This document shows, one piece after another, positions 10,168-20,273 of a stretch of 64,000 nt of DNA. Where the stretch lies: contig NZ_CP016027.1 in the NCBI RefSeq assembly GCF_001663815.1, positions 1,685,001 through 1,749,000 on the forward strand. The letters are read 5' to 3'. The notes under the pieces were generated by a model that worked only from the letters and a program-made list of their open reading frames with translations, did no database searches and was not told the origin of the DNA. Each line of letters begins with the position of its first letter. The stretch's first letter is position 1. This DNA is from Halothiobacillus diazotrophicus (lineage in GTDB: Bacteria > Pseudomonadota > Gammaproteobacteria > Halothiobacillales > Halothiobacillaceae). A program made the translations under genes and the position numbers.

Positions 10168-12774
10168 ATGACGACGACGCAAGCCCCCCATAAAGCCGCC
10201 ACCGCCGTTCAGCAGCAGATCACGTCGCTCCACGGCCGGTGGCCGGAGGCCATCGTCGACGCCGCAGCCGCCGAGCGATTCCTCAAGGAGCTGAGCGACC
10301 AGATCGACCAGTTTCTGCGCATCCTCTGGCCCACGGATTTCGTCAACCAGCCGCTGGCTCTCGTTGCCGTCGGCGGCTACGGGCGGCAGGAACAATTCCC
10401 CCACTCCGACATCGACATTCTCATCCTGATCGACGACCACCGCTGGGATGAGGCCATCCAGACCTTTCTCTATGCATTGTGGGACGAGGGTCTGCCCATC
10501 GGGCACGCCGTGCGTACGCTCGACGAGTGCGTCGAGGCGGGTCGGGAGGACGTCACCGTCTACACCAACCTGCTCGATGCGCGGCTGATCATCGGTGACG
10601 CCCCCCTGTTTCAGGCCCTCATCGAGGTCGTTCGATCGGATCGAATTACCCAGGATTGGCCGTTCTTCCTCGCCAAACTGGCGGAGCAGAACCAGCGCTA
10701 CGAAGCCCAGGACGCCATGGGTGCACGCATCGAGCCCAACATCAAGGAAAGTCCGGGCGGCCTGCGCGATCTGCAAACCATCCGCTGGATCAGCAACCGT
10801 GTGGCGGGAGCCGGCACGCTGGCCGGCATGCATCGCGCGGAACTGCTGCGCGATCAGGAATGGCACTCACTCGAAGCCGCTCAAGGGCTGCTCTACCGGG
10901 TCCGCATCGGACTCCATGCCCTGGCCGGCCGTGGCGAGGAACGGCTGCTGCTGATGCACCAGAAAGCCCTGGCAGCCCATTTCCAGTTCACCGAGGACAG
11001 TGACGGCAATCTGGCCGTCGAGCGTTTCATGCAGTCCTACTTCCGGGCGACGATCGAAATAGAACGGCTCAACCGACTGATCCTGCAGAATTTTCGCGAG
11101 CAACTCGACCCGCATCCGGCCACCGAAATCACGCCCCTCAATCCCCGATTTCAGATCCGGGGCAACCTGCTGGAAACGACGGACGCCCAGGTGTTCATGC
11201 GCGCCCCGACCGCCACGCTGGAGTTGTTCCTGCTGCTGGCCCAGCACCCGGAACTAATCGACATGAGCGCATCGACGGCCCGCCAACTGCGCGCCAACCT
11301 GTCGGTCATCGATGCCGGTTTCCGCAAGAACCCCCACGCCAATCAGCTGTTTCTGGAGATTCTTCGGGGGGAGCGGGGCGTCTATCGCGCCCTCAAGGCC
11401 ATGAACCTCTCCGGGGTGCTTGCCGCCTACATCCCCGCCTTCGGCCAGATCGTCGGACTCATGCAGTTCGACCTGTTCCACGCCTATACGGTCGACACCC
11501 ATACCCTGCTCGTCACGCGCAACCTGCGTCGCTTCTCGCGCCCGGAGTTCGCCAACGAACTGCCCATGGCATCGGCGATCTTCTCGCGGATCGAGAAACC
11601 GGAAGTCCTGTACCTGGCCGGGCTATTCCACGACATTGCCAAGGGACGTGGCGGCGACCATGCCATCCTCGGCGCCGTCGACGCGCGGATCTTTGCCCAA
11701 CAACACGGCCTGCCGGAGGAGGCGGTCGACCGCCTCGCCTGGCTGGTGGAAAACCATCTCCTGATGTCCTTCACCGCCCAGCGCCGTGATATCGAGGATC
11801 CGGCCATCATTCGCGAATTCGGTCAGAAGGTCGGCTCCCGCGAACGGCTCGACGAACTGTTTCTGCTGACGGTCGCCGATATCCGCGGCACCAACCCGAA
11901 CCTTTGGAACGCCTGGCGCGACGCCCTGCTCAAGCGTCTGCACCAATTGACCAGCGCCTGGTTCGAGGAAGGCGAGCAAAGCGCGCACGAAACCATTCGG
12001 ACAAACCGGACCGATGCCCAGGATCAAGGTGAAGCTGCCGGCCTGTCGCGCGCGGGACTCCAAGCCTGGCTAGCCGCGCTGCCGGATGATTACTTCCTGC
12101 GTACCGATACCCTGCCGATCCTGCAGCATGCCCGACTGGCGCTGGAGCAAACCCCGTTACCAACGCTCGAAATCAGCAGCGATCCCGAACAGCATGCGAC
12201 GCAGATTCTGATCCTGACGAACGACCACCCGGCCCTGTTCGCGCATATCGTGGCCGAAATCGACCGACAGGGACTCAACGTGCAATCAGCCAACATGACC
12301 CTGATCCCCGCAACCCAACCGGATCAACCGGACCGCGCCCTGTTCGAGTTTTTCGCGTTGAATGGGCAAGGAGCTCCGGCGCTGGATGCCTGGAGCATCG
12401 AGCATCTGACCGAACGGCTGACCGAACGACTGGCCCACCCGGAAGGCGCCCCCCCGGTCATCAGGCGGCGCATGAAGCCGCAACTGGCCAGCATTGACGT
12501 CGCCACTCAGATCGAGTTTCTGCCAGATCGTGCTCGCCAGCGCACACTCGTGCAGATCAGCACCAAGGATCGCCCCGGCCTGCTGGCCGACCTGACCGAG
12601 GCCTTTGCCCGCGAAGGGGTGTTTCTGCGCCATGCCCGCATCAGCACCCTGGGCGAGCGGGTCGAGGATGCGTTCTATGTAGTTGATGCACGGGATCGAC
12701 CGATCGAGGTTCAGGAAACCCGTACGCGACTGGAGGCCACGCTGCGCGACGCCATCAACAGCAGCGATCGATGA
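10168..12774 (+). CDS. glnD: Bifunctional uridylyltransferase/uridylyl-removing enzyme GlnD
   Basis: Senses glutamine and uridylylates or deuridylylates PII proteins, setting nitrogen status. From the ATG at 10168, behind an AGAGAGG ribosome site, the protein is 868 residues. The open frame extends further upstream inside map, but that part is not protein-like. A nucleotidyltransferase motif GGYGRQEQFPHSDID lies near residues 69-83. An HD phosphohydrolase motif HDIAKGRGGDH lies near 487. Two ACT domains fill the last 180 residues. It is relevant to gltB at 34,699. The downstream pseudouridine synthase overlaps it by four bases. Confidence 0.97.
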   Translation: MTTTQAPHKAATAVQQQITSLHGRWPEAIVDAAAAERFLKELSDQIDQFLRILWPTDFVNQPLALVAVGGYGRQEQFPHSDIDILILIDDHRWDEAIQTFLYALWDEGLPIGHAVRTLDECVEAGREDVTVYTNLLDARLIIGDAPLFQALIEVVRSDRITQDWPFFLAKLAEQNQRYEAQDAMGARIEPNIKESPGGLRDLQTIRWISNRVAGAGTLAGMHRAELLRDQEWHSLEAAQGLLYRVRIGLHALAGRGEERLLLMHQKALAAHFQFTEDSDGNLAVERFMQSYFRATIEIERLNRLILQNFREQLDPHPATEITPLNPRFQIRGNLLETTDAQVFMRAPTATLELFLLLAQHPELIDMSASTARQLRANLSVIDAGFRKNPHANQLFLEILRGERGVYRALKAMNLSGVLAAYIPAFGQIVGLMQFDLFHAYTVDTHTLLVTRNLRRFSRPEFANELPMASAIFSRIEKPEVLYLAGLFHDIAKGRGGDHAILGAVDARIFAQQHGLPEEAVDRLAWLVENHLLMSFTAQRRDIEDPAIIREFGQKVGSRERLDELFLLTVADIRGTNPNLWNAWRDALLKRLHQLTSAWFEEGEQSAHETIRTNRTDAQDQGEAAGLSRAGLQAWLAALPDDYFLRTDTLPILQHARLALEQTPLPTLEISSDPEQHATQILILTNDHPALFAHIVAEIDRQGLNVQSANMTLIPATQPDQPDRALFEFFALNGQGAPALDAWSIEHLTERLTERLAHPEGAPPVIRRRMKPQLASIDVATQIEFLPDRARQRTLVQISTKDRPGLLADLTEAFAREGVFLRHARISTLGERVEDAFYVVDARDRPIEVQETRTRLEATLRDAINSSDR

Positions 12775-13424
12775 ACACTCAGACCGCCGGCGTGACGGAC
12801 ACTCGCGAACCGTGGCTTCTGTGCGCAGAGGCTCGGGATTATCTCGTCGTGGGCAAGCCTTGCCGAATGCTGTCCGTGCCGGGCAAGGACGCCCACAAGC
12901 AGGATTGCCTGATCGTCCGCGTCCAACAGGAATTCCCGGAAGCGCGAATCGTGCACCGGCTGGACTGGGACACCTCGGGCCTGCTCGTCCTGGCGCGGAA
13001 CGCCCGTGCGCATAGCCTGCTTTCACAGGCGTTTCAGGACAGAAAGACGAAAAAACGCTATATCGCGCGGATCGACGCGCCGCTGGATCCGATCGAAGGG
13101 GACATCGATCTGCCCATCGGGCCGGATCTCGAGCGACGGCCCCGTTACCGCATCGACCCGGAACACGGCCGCCCCTCCCAGACGCGGTACCAAGTTCTGG
13201 ACAATCATCCCGATTTCACGCGGGTGGCTCTCGAACCGATCACCGGCCGCTCCCATCAACTGCGGGTTCATCTGCTGGCACAGGGCCGACCGATCCAGGG
13301 GGACTCGCTCTATCATCCCGAACCGGCCCGTCACGAACGACTGATGCTGCACGCCGAACGGCTGGGATTCCCCGATCCGGAAACCGGAGCCTGGCGGGAA
13401 TTCGAACTCCCGGCACCATTCTGA
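12771..13424 (+). CDS. RluA-family pseudouridine synthase
   Basis: Converts uridine to pseudouridine in rRNA or tRNA. The 217-residue protein has the family's catalytic motif HRLDWDTSGL with aspartate D65. It also has the downstream KRYIA and GRSHQLRVH signatures. It has no S4 domain, so it resembles the short RluA type rather than RluC/D. The exact RNA target cannot be read from sequence. The start overlaps the glnD stop as ATGA, implying translational coupling. Confidence 0.9.
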   Translation: MNTQTAGVTDTREPWLLCAEARDYLVVGKPCRMLSVPGKDAHKQDCLIVRVQQEFPEARIVHRLDWDTSGLLVLARNARAHSLLSQAFQDRKTKKRYIARIDAPLDPIEGDIDLPIGPDLERRPRYRIDPEHGRPSQTRYQVLDNHPDFTRVALEPITGRSHQLRVHLLAQGRPIQGDSLYHPEPARHERLMLHAERLGFPDPETGAWREFELPAPF

Positions 13425-13439
13425 AATCGCCCATCACCC

Positions 13440-13832
13440 TCAAGCTGCCAGCCCGACGAGCTCCAGGGCATTGCCGTCGGGATCGCGGAAAAATACGGCA
13501 TCGCGTCCGGATTTCGACCGCGTATACGGCCAACTCAGAGCGTCGAGCCGCGCAATGAACGGAGCGGTATCCGCCACGCGCAACGCGACGTGACGATCCC
13601 GACCGCCATGTTCCGGACGACCGGTGGCGGGATCGGGGTTGGGCAGTTCGAGCAAGTGCAAGGTGATCGTGCCGGAAAGTCGCAGCCAGGCCCCCGGAAA
13701 GCCGAGATCCGGACGATCCGCGTCCGCCAATCCCAGCACCTGCCGATAGAACGCCGCCGAAGCCTGCGCGTCTGACACCACGACGCTGACGTGATCCACG
13801 CCCAGAATGGCCCCATTCCTCACCTCATCCAT
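13440..13832 (-). CDS. VOC-superfamily (glyoxalase/bleomycin-resistance-like) protein
   Basis: A 130-residue single-domain protein of the vicinal oxygen chelate fold. An N-terminal GVDHVSVVVSD strand carries a probable metal histidine, and the C-terminal VFFRDPDGNALELV motif supplies a glutamate. I start it at the ATG at 13832, which has a GGGG stretch upstream. A longer frame (to 13907) adds 25 arginine-rich residues that do not look like this family. The substrate is unknown; lactoylglutathione lyase or a dioxygenase are possible. It converges on the pseudouridine synthase gene with only 15 bases between. Confidence 0.82.
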   Translation of the reverse strand: MDEVRNGAILGVDHVSVVVSDAQASAAFYRQVLGLADADRPDLGFPGAWLRLSGTITLHLLELPNPDPATGRPEHGGRDRHVALRVADTAPFIARLDALSWPYTRSKSGRDAVFFRDPDGNALELVGLAA

Positions 13833-13954
13833 CGCCCCATCACCCCTCAATTTCCTAAACCATCGCCGCGCGCAGGGTACGCCATGTCGTCCTGAACGGG
13901 CGCCCATTCACGTATACTAGCGGGCGTTGTTCATCGAGCCGACAAGACCTTTCC

Positions 13955-15160
13955 ATGAATCCCGATCTCGCCCGCCTGTACCCCTATCCCTTCGAAAAAC
14001 TGGCCGAACTCAAGGCCGGCATCACGCCCGCGACAATGGCAAAGCACATTGCCCTGTCCATTGGCGAACCCCAGCACGAGCCGCCTGCCGTGGCCATGAG
14101 CACCATGGCCCAATCCCTGGATGGACTGGCACGCTACCCGCTCACCCGGGGCGAACGCAGCCTCCGCGTCGCCATCGCCGACTGGCTGACCCGTCGTTTC
14201 CGACTGGACGCCGGTCAGATGGACCCCGACCGGCAGGTATTGCCGGTAGCCGGCACCCGGGAGGCGCTATTCTCCTTTGCACAGGCCGTGATTGCCAGAC
14301 CGGACGATCCGTCGGCGCCACGACCGCTGGTGCTGATGCCCAATCCGTTCTACCAGATCTACGAGGGCGCCGCGTTCCTGGCAGGCGCCGAGCCCTATTA
14401 CTACCCGACGGATGCGGCAAACGGCTTCCTGCCCGACTTCGCCGCCATCCCGGAAGAAATCTGGGCGCGCGCGCAGCTGATCTACGTTTGCTCGCCCGGC
14501 AACCCCAGCGGGGCGGTCATCGATCGATCGCGCTATCAAACTCTGCTGGCGCTGGCCGATCGACACGACGTGCTGATCGCCGCCGACGAATGCTATTCGG
14601 AAATCTTCGACGATCGAGGCGAAGCCCCGGCGGGCCTGCTCGAAATCGCCCACGAACTGGGTCGGAACGATTTCCGTCGGATCGTCGTGTTCCACAGCCT
14701 GTCCAAGCGCTCGAATCTGCCCGGCCTGCGCTCCGGATTCGTGGCCGGCGACGCGACGATTCTGGCGCAGTATCTGCGCTACCGCACCTATCAGGGCTGC
14801 GCCCTCTCCCTGCCTGTGCAGATGACCAGCATTGCCGCCTGGAACGATGAAGCGCATGTTCAGGAAAACCGTCGCCACTACCGGCAAAAATTCGATGCCG
14901 TGCTGGACATTCTCGCGCCCGTGCTGCCGGTACAACGACCCGATGCCGGCTTCTACCTCTGGACAAATGTGGGCGGGGACGAGCGCGAATTCTGCCGGGG
15001 ACTGTTTGCCGAACAGAACGTGACGGCGCTGCCGGGTCGCTACCTGTCCCGCATCGTCGATGGCGTCGATCCCGGCGCCGGTTTCGTACGCATGGCCCTG
15101 GTGGCCGAACTGGCCGACTGCATTGATGCGGCCGAGCGCATCCGGGCGTTTCTGCGTTGA
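13955..15160 (+). CDS. dapC: Succinyldiaminopimelate aminotransferase (class I/II aminotransferase)
   Basis: PLP-dependent enzyme, 401 residues, predicted to make N-succinyl-LL-2,6-diaminopimelate for lysine and peptidoglycan synthesis. The PLP lysine is K251 in HSLSKRSNLPG. The cofactor-contact motifs SPGNPSG and ADECYSEIF are in place. The N-terminus MNPDLARLYPYPFEKL is typical of proteobacterial DapC. dapD, which makes the substrate's precursor, lies about 1.4 kb downstream on the same strand, supporting the call. A TATACT box at 13913-13918 is a possible -10 element. Confidence 0.92.
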   Translation: MNPDLARLYPYPFEKLAELKAGITPATMAKHIALSIGEPQHEPPAVAMSTMAQSLDGLARYPLTRGERSLRVAIADWLTRRFRLDAGQMDPDRQVLPVAGTREALFSFAQAVIARPDDPSAPRPLVLMPNPFYQIYEGAAFLAGAEPYYYPTDAANGFLPDFAAIPEEIWARAQLIYVCSPGNPSGAVIDRSRYQTLLALADRHDVLIAADECYSEIFDDRGEAPAGLLEIAHELGRNDFRRIVVFHSLSKRSNLPGLRSGFVAGDATILAQYLRYRTYQGCALSLPVQMTSIAAWNDEAHVQENRRHYRQKFDAVLDILAPVLPVQRPDAGFYLWTNVGGDEREFCRGLFAEQNVTALPGRYLSRIVDGVDPGAGFVRMALVAELADCIDAAERIRAFLR

Positions 15161-15222
15161 GCACTCAAGCTGCGCGACGACAGCCAGCAACCCTGTTTAC
15201 TTTTGATGATCGGTTCCCATCC

Positions 15223-16437
15223 ATGAATACCCGCTCCTTGTTCAAACCCCTTGCGATCAGTCTGACGTTGCTCGGGGCGTCATGTCCGACTTTCGCCCAT
15301 AACGCCCCGACGAACGACGTCCCGCCCAAAATATCGCCCGCCCCAACCGTCGACACGGAACCCACACCACCGACGGCGGCCAGCTACCCGCCCCCCCTGG
15401 ACGAAAGCCAGATGTTTTCGGTCTACGGGCACTGGGACAGCGAACTCGTCAGCAACCTGAAAGGCGGCATCCGCACGGGCAGCGCGTTCAACAGCGTGGC
15501 GGTCGGAGGCATCACCCTGCGCGGGGATGATCTCGGATTGCCGGACACCCTGCTCAACCTGTCCGTCATGGGCATCCGCGCAGGGCATGCCAACGGCAAT
15601 CTGATCGGCGACACCCTGGGCAGCAGCAATATCGAGGGCACGCGAAGCCGGGTTCTGCTCGATACGGCATTCTGGCAGCAGAACTGGCTGACCCGGCCGG
15701 GGTTGCGGATCAACACGCGTCTCGGGATGTTCGACATCAATTCGGAATTCACGGGGACGGACAATGCCGCACAACTCCTGAACGGGTCTTTCGGCCCCGA
15801 TCCGGCGATGACCGGCAACTTCACAGCCTCCACCTTCCCACTGAACGGCACCGGTCTCGTCGCTACCGTCGACAACGGCACGGGTGCAGCCAAACCCACC
15901 GGTTTCGCGCCATTGACCCTCAAGATCGGTCTGCTGCAGGGGGAAACCAATCAGCAGACCCAACCGTTCAACCAGGGCGTGCTCAACATCGTCGAAGGCC
16001 AATGGCGGCCTCAGGACGGCAGTACCCTGAAAATCGGCGTGTGGCGCAAGCGCGGATATGGCCGGCCGAATCTGCAAGGAGCCTATCTGAGCGGCGAACA
16101 GAATCTCTTCAGCGGGGATGGCACCGCCCTGGACGGTTTCGTGCGGGCCAGTACCGTGCATAGCGATACACCCGATGCCTTGACCCTGGACCGCTACCTC
16201 GGTGCCGGCGTCAACTGGCAGGGCCCGCTGGCGGGTCGTCCCGACGATTTCCTGACCCTCGGCGTCGGGCAGGCGCGCTTTCAACCAAGCGGTCGACACG
16301 AGCGCCTGATCGAGATCGCGTATATCTTCCGGGTGAACGATCGAGTCTTCCTGCAGCCCGACCTGCAATACATCGACCGCCCGTCCGGCACGCTGCCCGC
16401 CGCCTGGGTCGCCACGCTCCGCCTGCACCTCGAATGA
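15223..16437 (+). CDS. Outer-membrane carbohydrate-selective porin, OprB-like
   Basis: Predicted outer-membrane beta-barrel of 404 residues. I start at the ATG at 15223, which gives a signal peptide ending near residue 25 (TFAHN). The frame runs upstream to the dapC stop but that part is not protein-like. A Pro/Thr-rich linker (about 26-55) precedes a glycine- and aromatic-rich barrel with alternating strands and a C-terminal strand ending RLHLE. The pattern of short repeats such as LLNLSVMGIRAGHANGNLIGD fits OprB-type porins. The substrate is unknown. It separates dapC from dapD, an unusual interruption. Confidence 0.75.
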   Translation: MNTRSLFKPLAISLTLLGASCPTFAHNAPTNDVPPKISPAPTVDTEPTPPTAASYPPPLDESQMFSVYGHWDSELVSNLKGGIRTGSAFNSVAVGGITLRGDDLGLPDTLLNLSVMGIRAGHANGNLIGDTLGSSNIEGTRSRVLLDTAFWQQNWLTRPGLRINTRLGMFDINSEFTGTDNAAQLLNGSFGPDPAMTGNFTASTFPLNGTGLVATVDNGTGAAKPTGFAPLTLKIGLLQGETNQQTQPFNQGVLNIVEGQWRPQDGSTLKIGVWRKRGYGRPNLQGAYLSGEQNLFSGDGTALDGFVRASTVHSDTPDALTLDRYLGAGVNWQGPLAGRPDDFLTLGVGQARFQPSGRHERLIEIAYIFRVNDRVFLQPDLQYIDRPSGTLPAAWVATLRLHLE

Positions 16438-16547
16438 CCGTCCGGGCATGAACGCCGGGAACGCCGGCTTTCTGTCCGCCGCCGCGTTCCCTTGTTAGAA
16501 TGCCCGACCAATAATCTTTACGACTCGCCGAACAGGAACGACACACC

Positions 16548-17390
<843 letters not shown>

Positions 17391-17401
17391 CCTGTCGCCG
17401 C

Positions 17402-17425
17402 ACTCGACGCCCCCAAGCGTCGAGT
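17402..17425. other. Perfect 9-bp inverted repeat downstream of dapD
   Basis: ACTCGACGC and GCGTCGAGT flank a six-base loop. No T-tract follows on either side. It sits just before the true terminator and may stabilise the dapD mRNA end. Confidence 0.6.
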
Positions 17426-17435
17426 AGGACCACAA

Positions 17436-17465
17436 AGAAAAAGCCCGCCGAAGCGGGCTTTTTTT
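17436..17465. terminator. Bidirectional Rho-independent terminator between dapD and aspS
   Basis: An 8-bp stem AAGCCCGC/GCGGGCTT with a CGAA tetraloop, followed by TTTTT on the plus strand. An A-rich run upstream serves as the T-tract on the minus strand. It can stop both convergent genes. Confidence 0.92.
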
Positions 17466-17499
17466 CTGCCGAACGACCGTTTCGGATCGTTCGTGCCGG

Positions 17500-19311
17500 T
17501 CACTCCTTCTCGACGACCGGCTTGCGCACGCGGATCGACAGTTCGCGCAGTTGCGCCTCGTCGACTTCGCCCGGCGCATCGGTGAGCGGACAGGCCGCGG
17601 ACTGCGTCTTGGGGAAGGCAATCACTTCGCGGATCGAGGTGGCGCCGCTCATCAGCATGACGACCCGATCCAGACCGAAGGCGACGCCCGCCATCGGCGG
17701 CGCACCGTACTTGAGGGCATCGAGCAGGAAGCCGAACTTCTCTTCGGCCTCTTCCGCCGAGATGCCCAGCAGACCGAAAATCCGTTTCTGCAGATCCTGG
17801 TCGTGGATACGCACCGAGCCGCCACCCAGCTCGTACCCGTTGAGCACGAAGTCGTAGGCGCGGGAACGCACGGCTTCGGGGTTGGAACCCAGCTGCTCGA
17901 TGTCTTCCGGGTTCGGCGCGGTGAAGGGATGATGCAGCGCATAGTAGCGGCCGTCCTTCTCGTCGTACTCGAACATCGGGAACTCGGTCACCCAGAGGGC
18001 CCGGAAGCCCGCTTCCACGATGCCGAGATCATGGCCGAGCTTGACGCGCAGGGCACCGAGGGACTCGTTCACGATCTTGGCCTTGTCGGCGCCGAAGAAG
18101 ACGAGATCGCCCGTTACCGCGCCGGTCCGCGCCATGATGCCGGCGATGGCCTCGTCGGTCAGGAACTTGAGGATCGGCGACTGCAGGCCCTCGCGGCCGG
18201 CGGCGGCATCGTTGATCTTGATATAGGCCAGACCCTTGGCGCCGAAGATCGAAACGTACTTGGTGTACTCGTCGATGGCGCTGCGCGGCAATTCGTTGCC
18301 TTTCGGCACGCGCAGGGCCGCCACGCGTCCGCGCGGATCGGTGGCGGGACCGGAGAAGACCTTGAAATCGACGTCGACCAGCAGGTCGGCGACATCCACG
18401 AGTTCCAGCGGAATCCGCAGATCCGGCTTGTCGGAACCGAAGCGACGCATGGCTTCCGCCCAGGTCAGCCGCGGCAACGGATCGGGCAAGGCGATCTCCA
18501 CCGTGCGGGCAAACAGATGGCGCATCATGTCCTCGATCAGGGCCATCACTTCCTGTTCGTCCATGAAGCTCGTTTCGATGTCGAGCTGAGTGAATTCCGG
18601 CTGGCGATCGGCCCGCAGATCCTCGTCACGGAAACATTTGACGATCTGGTAGTAACGCTCGAGGCCGGCCACCATTAACAGCTGCTTGAAGAGCTGGGGC
18701 GACTGCGGCAGGGCGAAGAACTCGCCGGGATGGGTCCGCGACGGGACGAGGTAATCCCGCGCGCCTTCGGGCGTGGCACGCGTGAGTACCGGCGTTTCCA
18801 CGTCGATGAACCCGGCATTGTCGAGGTACTCGCGCATGGCGCGGGTCACCTGGTGACGCAGACGCAACTTGGCCAACATTTCAGGGCGGCGCAGATCAAG
18901 ATAGCGATGACGCAGGCGATGCTCCTCGGCAACGCGCTCGTCGTCGAGCTGGAACGGCAGCGGCTCGGAACGGTTCAGGATGCTGAGCCCGAGGCCCAGG
19001 ACCTCGATCTGGCCACTGACGATATTCGGGTTCTCCGTCCCGGCCGGGCGCCGGCGGACCTTGCCGACCACGCGGATGACGAATTCGCTGCGCAGACTTT
19101 CGGCCATGCCGAACACGGTCAGGTCATCTGGATCGAACACGACCTGGACCATGCCGTCCCGGTCGCGCAGATCCACGAAAATGACGCCGCCATGATCGCG
19201 GCGGCGATTGACCCAGCCCACCAGCGTGATTTCTTGATCCAGCGCAGCCAGATCGACCTGACCACAGGTATGGCTTCGGGCGTTCAGAGAAAGGTTTTGC
19301 GGCGTGTTCAT
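17500..19311 (-). CDS. aspS: Aspartyl-tRNA synthetase, probably non-discriminating (Asp/Asn)
   Basis: Class IIb synthetase of 603 residues with an N-terminal OB-fold anticodon domain, a catalytic core and a GAD insertion domain. Motif 2 is visible as [20 protein letters not shown] and motif 3 as [10 protein letters not shown] near the end. The anticodon-domain sequence RRRDHGG has histidine (H40) where discriminating enzymes such as the E. coli one have leucine. In Pseudomonas aeruginosa this histidine goes with relaxed tRNA-Asn recognition. The ATG at 19311 is preferred to a TTG two codons upstream. It is next to DUF502, a common pairing. Confidence 0.96.
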   Translation of the reverse strand: MNTPQNLSLNARSHTCGQVDLAALDQEITLVGWVNRRRDHGGVIFVDLRDRDGMVQVVFDPDDLTVFGMAESLRSEFVIRVVGKVRRRPAGTENPNIVSGQIEVLGLGLSILNRSEPLPFQLDDERVAEEHRLRHRYLDLRRPEMLAKLRLRHQVTRAMREYLDNAGFIDVETPVLTRATPEGARDYLVPSRTHPGEFFALPQSPQLFKQLLMVAGLERYYQIVKCFRDEDLRADRQPEFTQLDIETSFMDEQEVMALIEDMMRHLFARTVEIALPDPLPRLTWAEAMRRFGSDKPDLRIPLELVDVADLLVDVDFKVFSGPATDPRGRVAALRVPKGNELPRSAIDEYTKYVSIFGAKGLAYIKINDAAAGREGLQSPILKFLTDEAIAGIMARTGAVTGDLVFFGADKAKIVNESLGALRVKLGHDLGIVEAGFRALWVTEFPMFEYDEKDGRYYALHHPFTAPNPEDIEQLGSNPEAVRSRAYDFVLNGYELGGGSVRIHDQDLQKRIFGLLGISAEEAEEKFGFLLDALKYGAPPMAGVAFGLDRVVMLMSGATSIREVIAFPKTQSAACPLTDAPGEVDEAQLRELSIRVRKPVVEKE

Positions 19312-19350
19312 CGACAAAGTCCGTGCATTGATTCGGTAAAGGGCGGCATA

Positions 19351-20034
19351 TTAGCCGGATATGGGGGGTTTTTCGAGCGCATCGGGCGGCAACGGTTCAG
19401 GTGCTGGCCGGGAATTGCCGCGCGGCACCACCACCCCAAGGGAGATCACCATGCGGAATCCCTCCTCAACGGTCATGTCCAGCTCGATCACCTCCTGTTC
19501 GGGTACCATGATGACAAACCCGGAGGTCGGATTGGGTGCCGTCGGCACGAACACCGTAATCAGATGCTGGGCCGTTTTTTCCTGCACCTCGCCGACGGGC
19601 TCACCGGCAAGAAAGGCGAGGGACCAGCAATCCCGGCGCGGATACTCGACCAGGACGACCTTGCGGAACGAGCGGGAATCCTGAGAAACGAAGGTCTCGA
19701 TCACCTGCTTGACGGCTGAGTAGACGCTGCGGACCAAGGGGATGCGGTTCAGTATCGACTCGCCGATCGCCACCAGCTTGCGCCCCAGAAAATTCGCGAC
19801 CAGTGCCCCGGTCAGCAACACCACCAACACGGCGAGCACCGCACCCATGCCGGGCACATTGAAGCCGAACAGGTGCTCGGGCCGATAGTCCGGCGGCAAG
19901 AGCAGAATGGTCTGATCCATGAAGCCGATCACGGCATTGATCACCCAGAAGGTGATGGCGAGAGGGGCCCAGACCAGAATTCCGGCCATCAGCCATTTGC
20001 GCAGGGTGGATACCTTGCTCGTCGATTCGCTCAT
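19351..20034 (-). CDS. DUF502 family membrane protein
   Basis: A 227-residue inner-membrane protein with two hydrophobic helices (about residues 13-38 and 62-90) and a soluble C-terminal domain. Family motifs PLVRSVYSAVKQV and the GFVIMVP-type strand are present. The molecular function of DUF502 is not known. It sits upstream of aspS on the same strand, a frequent arrangement in beta- and gammaproteobacteria. I chose the ATG at 20034; the frame continues upstream, but that part is not conserved-looking. Confidence 0.88.
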   Translation of the reverse strand: MSESTSKVSTLRKWLMAGILVWAPLAITFWVINAVIGFMDQTILLLPPDYRPEHLFGFNVPGMGAVLAVLVVLLTGALVANFLGRKLVAIGESILNRIPLVRSVYSAVKQVIETFVSQDSRSFRKVVLVEYPRRDCWSLAFLAGEPVGEVQEKTAQHLITVFVPTAPNPTSGFVIMVPEQEVIELDMTVEEGFRMVISLGVVVPRGNSRPAPEPLPPDALEKPPISG

Positions 20035-20210
20035 AATTTCGTGGCTCTGTTGAGGGTCGCTCGATCGCATCCGGTCAAGGCGGGGTGGTCAACCCGGACG
20101 CCAGGGGCCGCGCGATCCGCATGGACGCATAGTGTGCCACATCTCCCAATAAACCATCGGGACTATCGGGCACCGATCTGCCCCGCCGCTCGTTTCCGCA
20201 GGTCACGTAA

Positions 20211-20235
20211 CAAGGCCCGGCAAACCCGGGCCTTG
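20211..20235 (-). terminator. Strong hairpin downstream of the chemoreceptor gene
   Basis: A 10-bp perfect stem, CAAGGCCCGG/CCGGGCCTTG, with a five-base loop, 39 bases beyond the stop codon at 20274. The T-tract on the minus strand is poor, so termination may be weak or Rho-assisted. Confidence 0.55.
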
Positions 20236-20273
20236 TGGGGTAACCGTACGCCACATCCGTGGCGTCATCCCGA

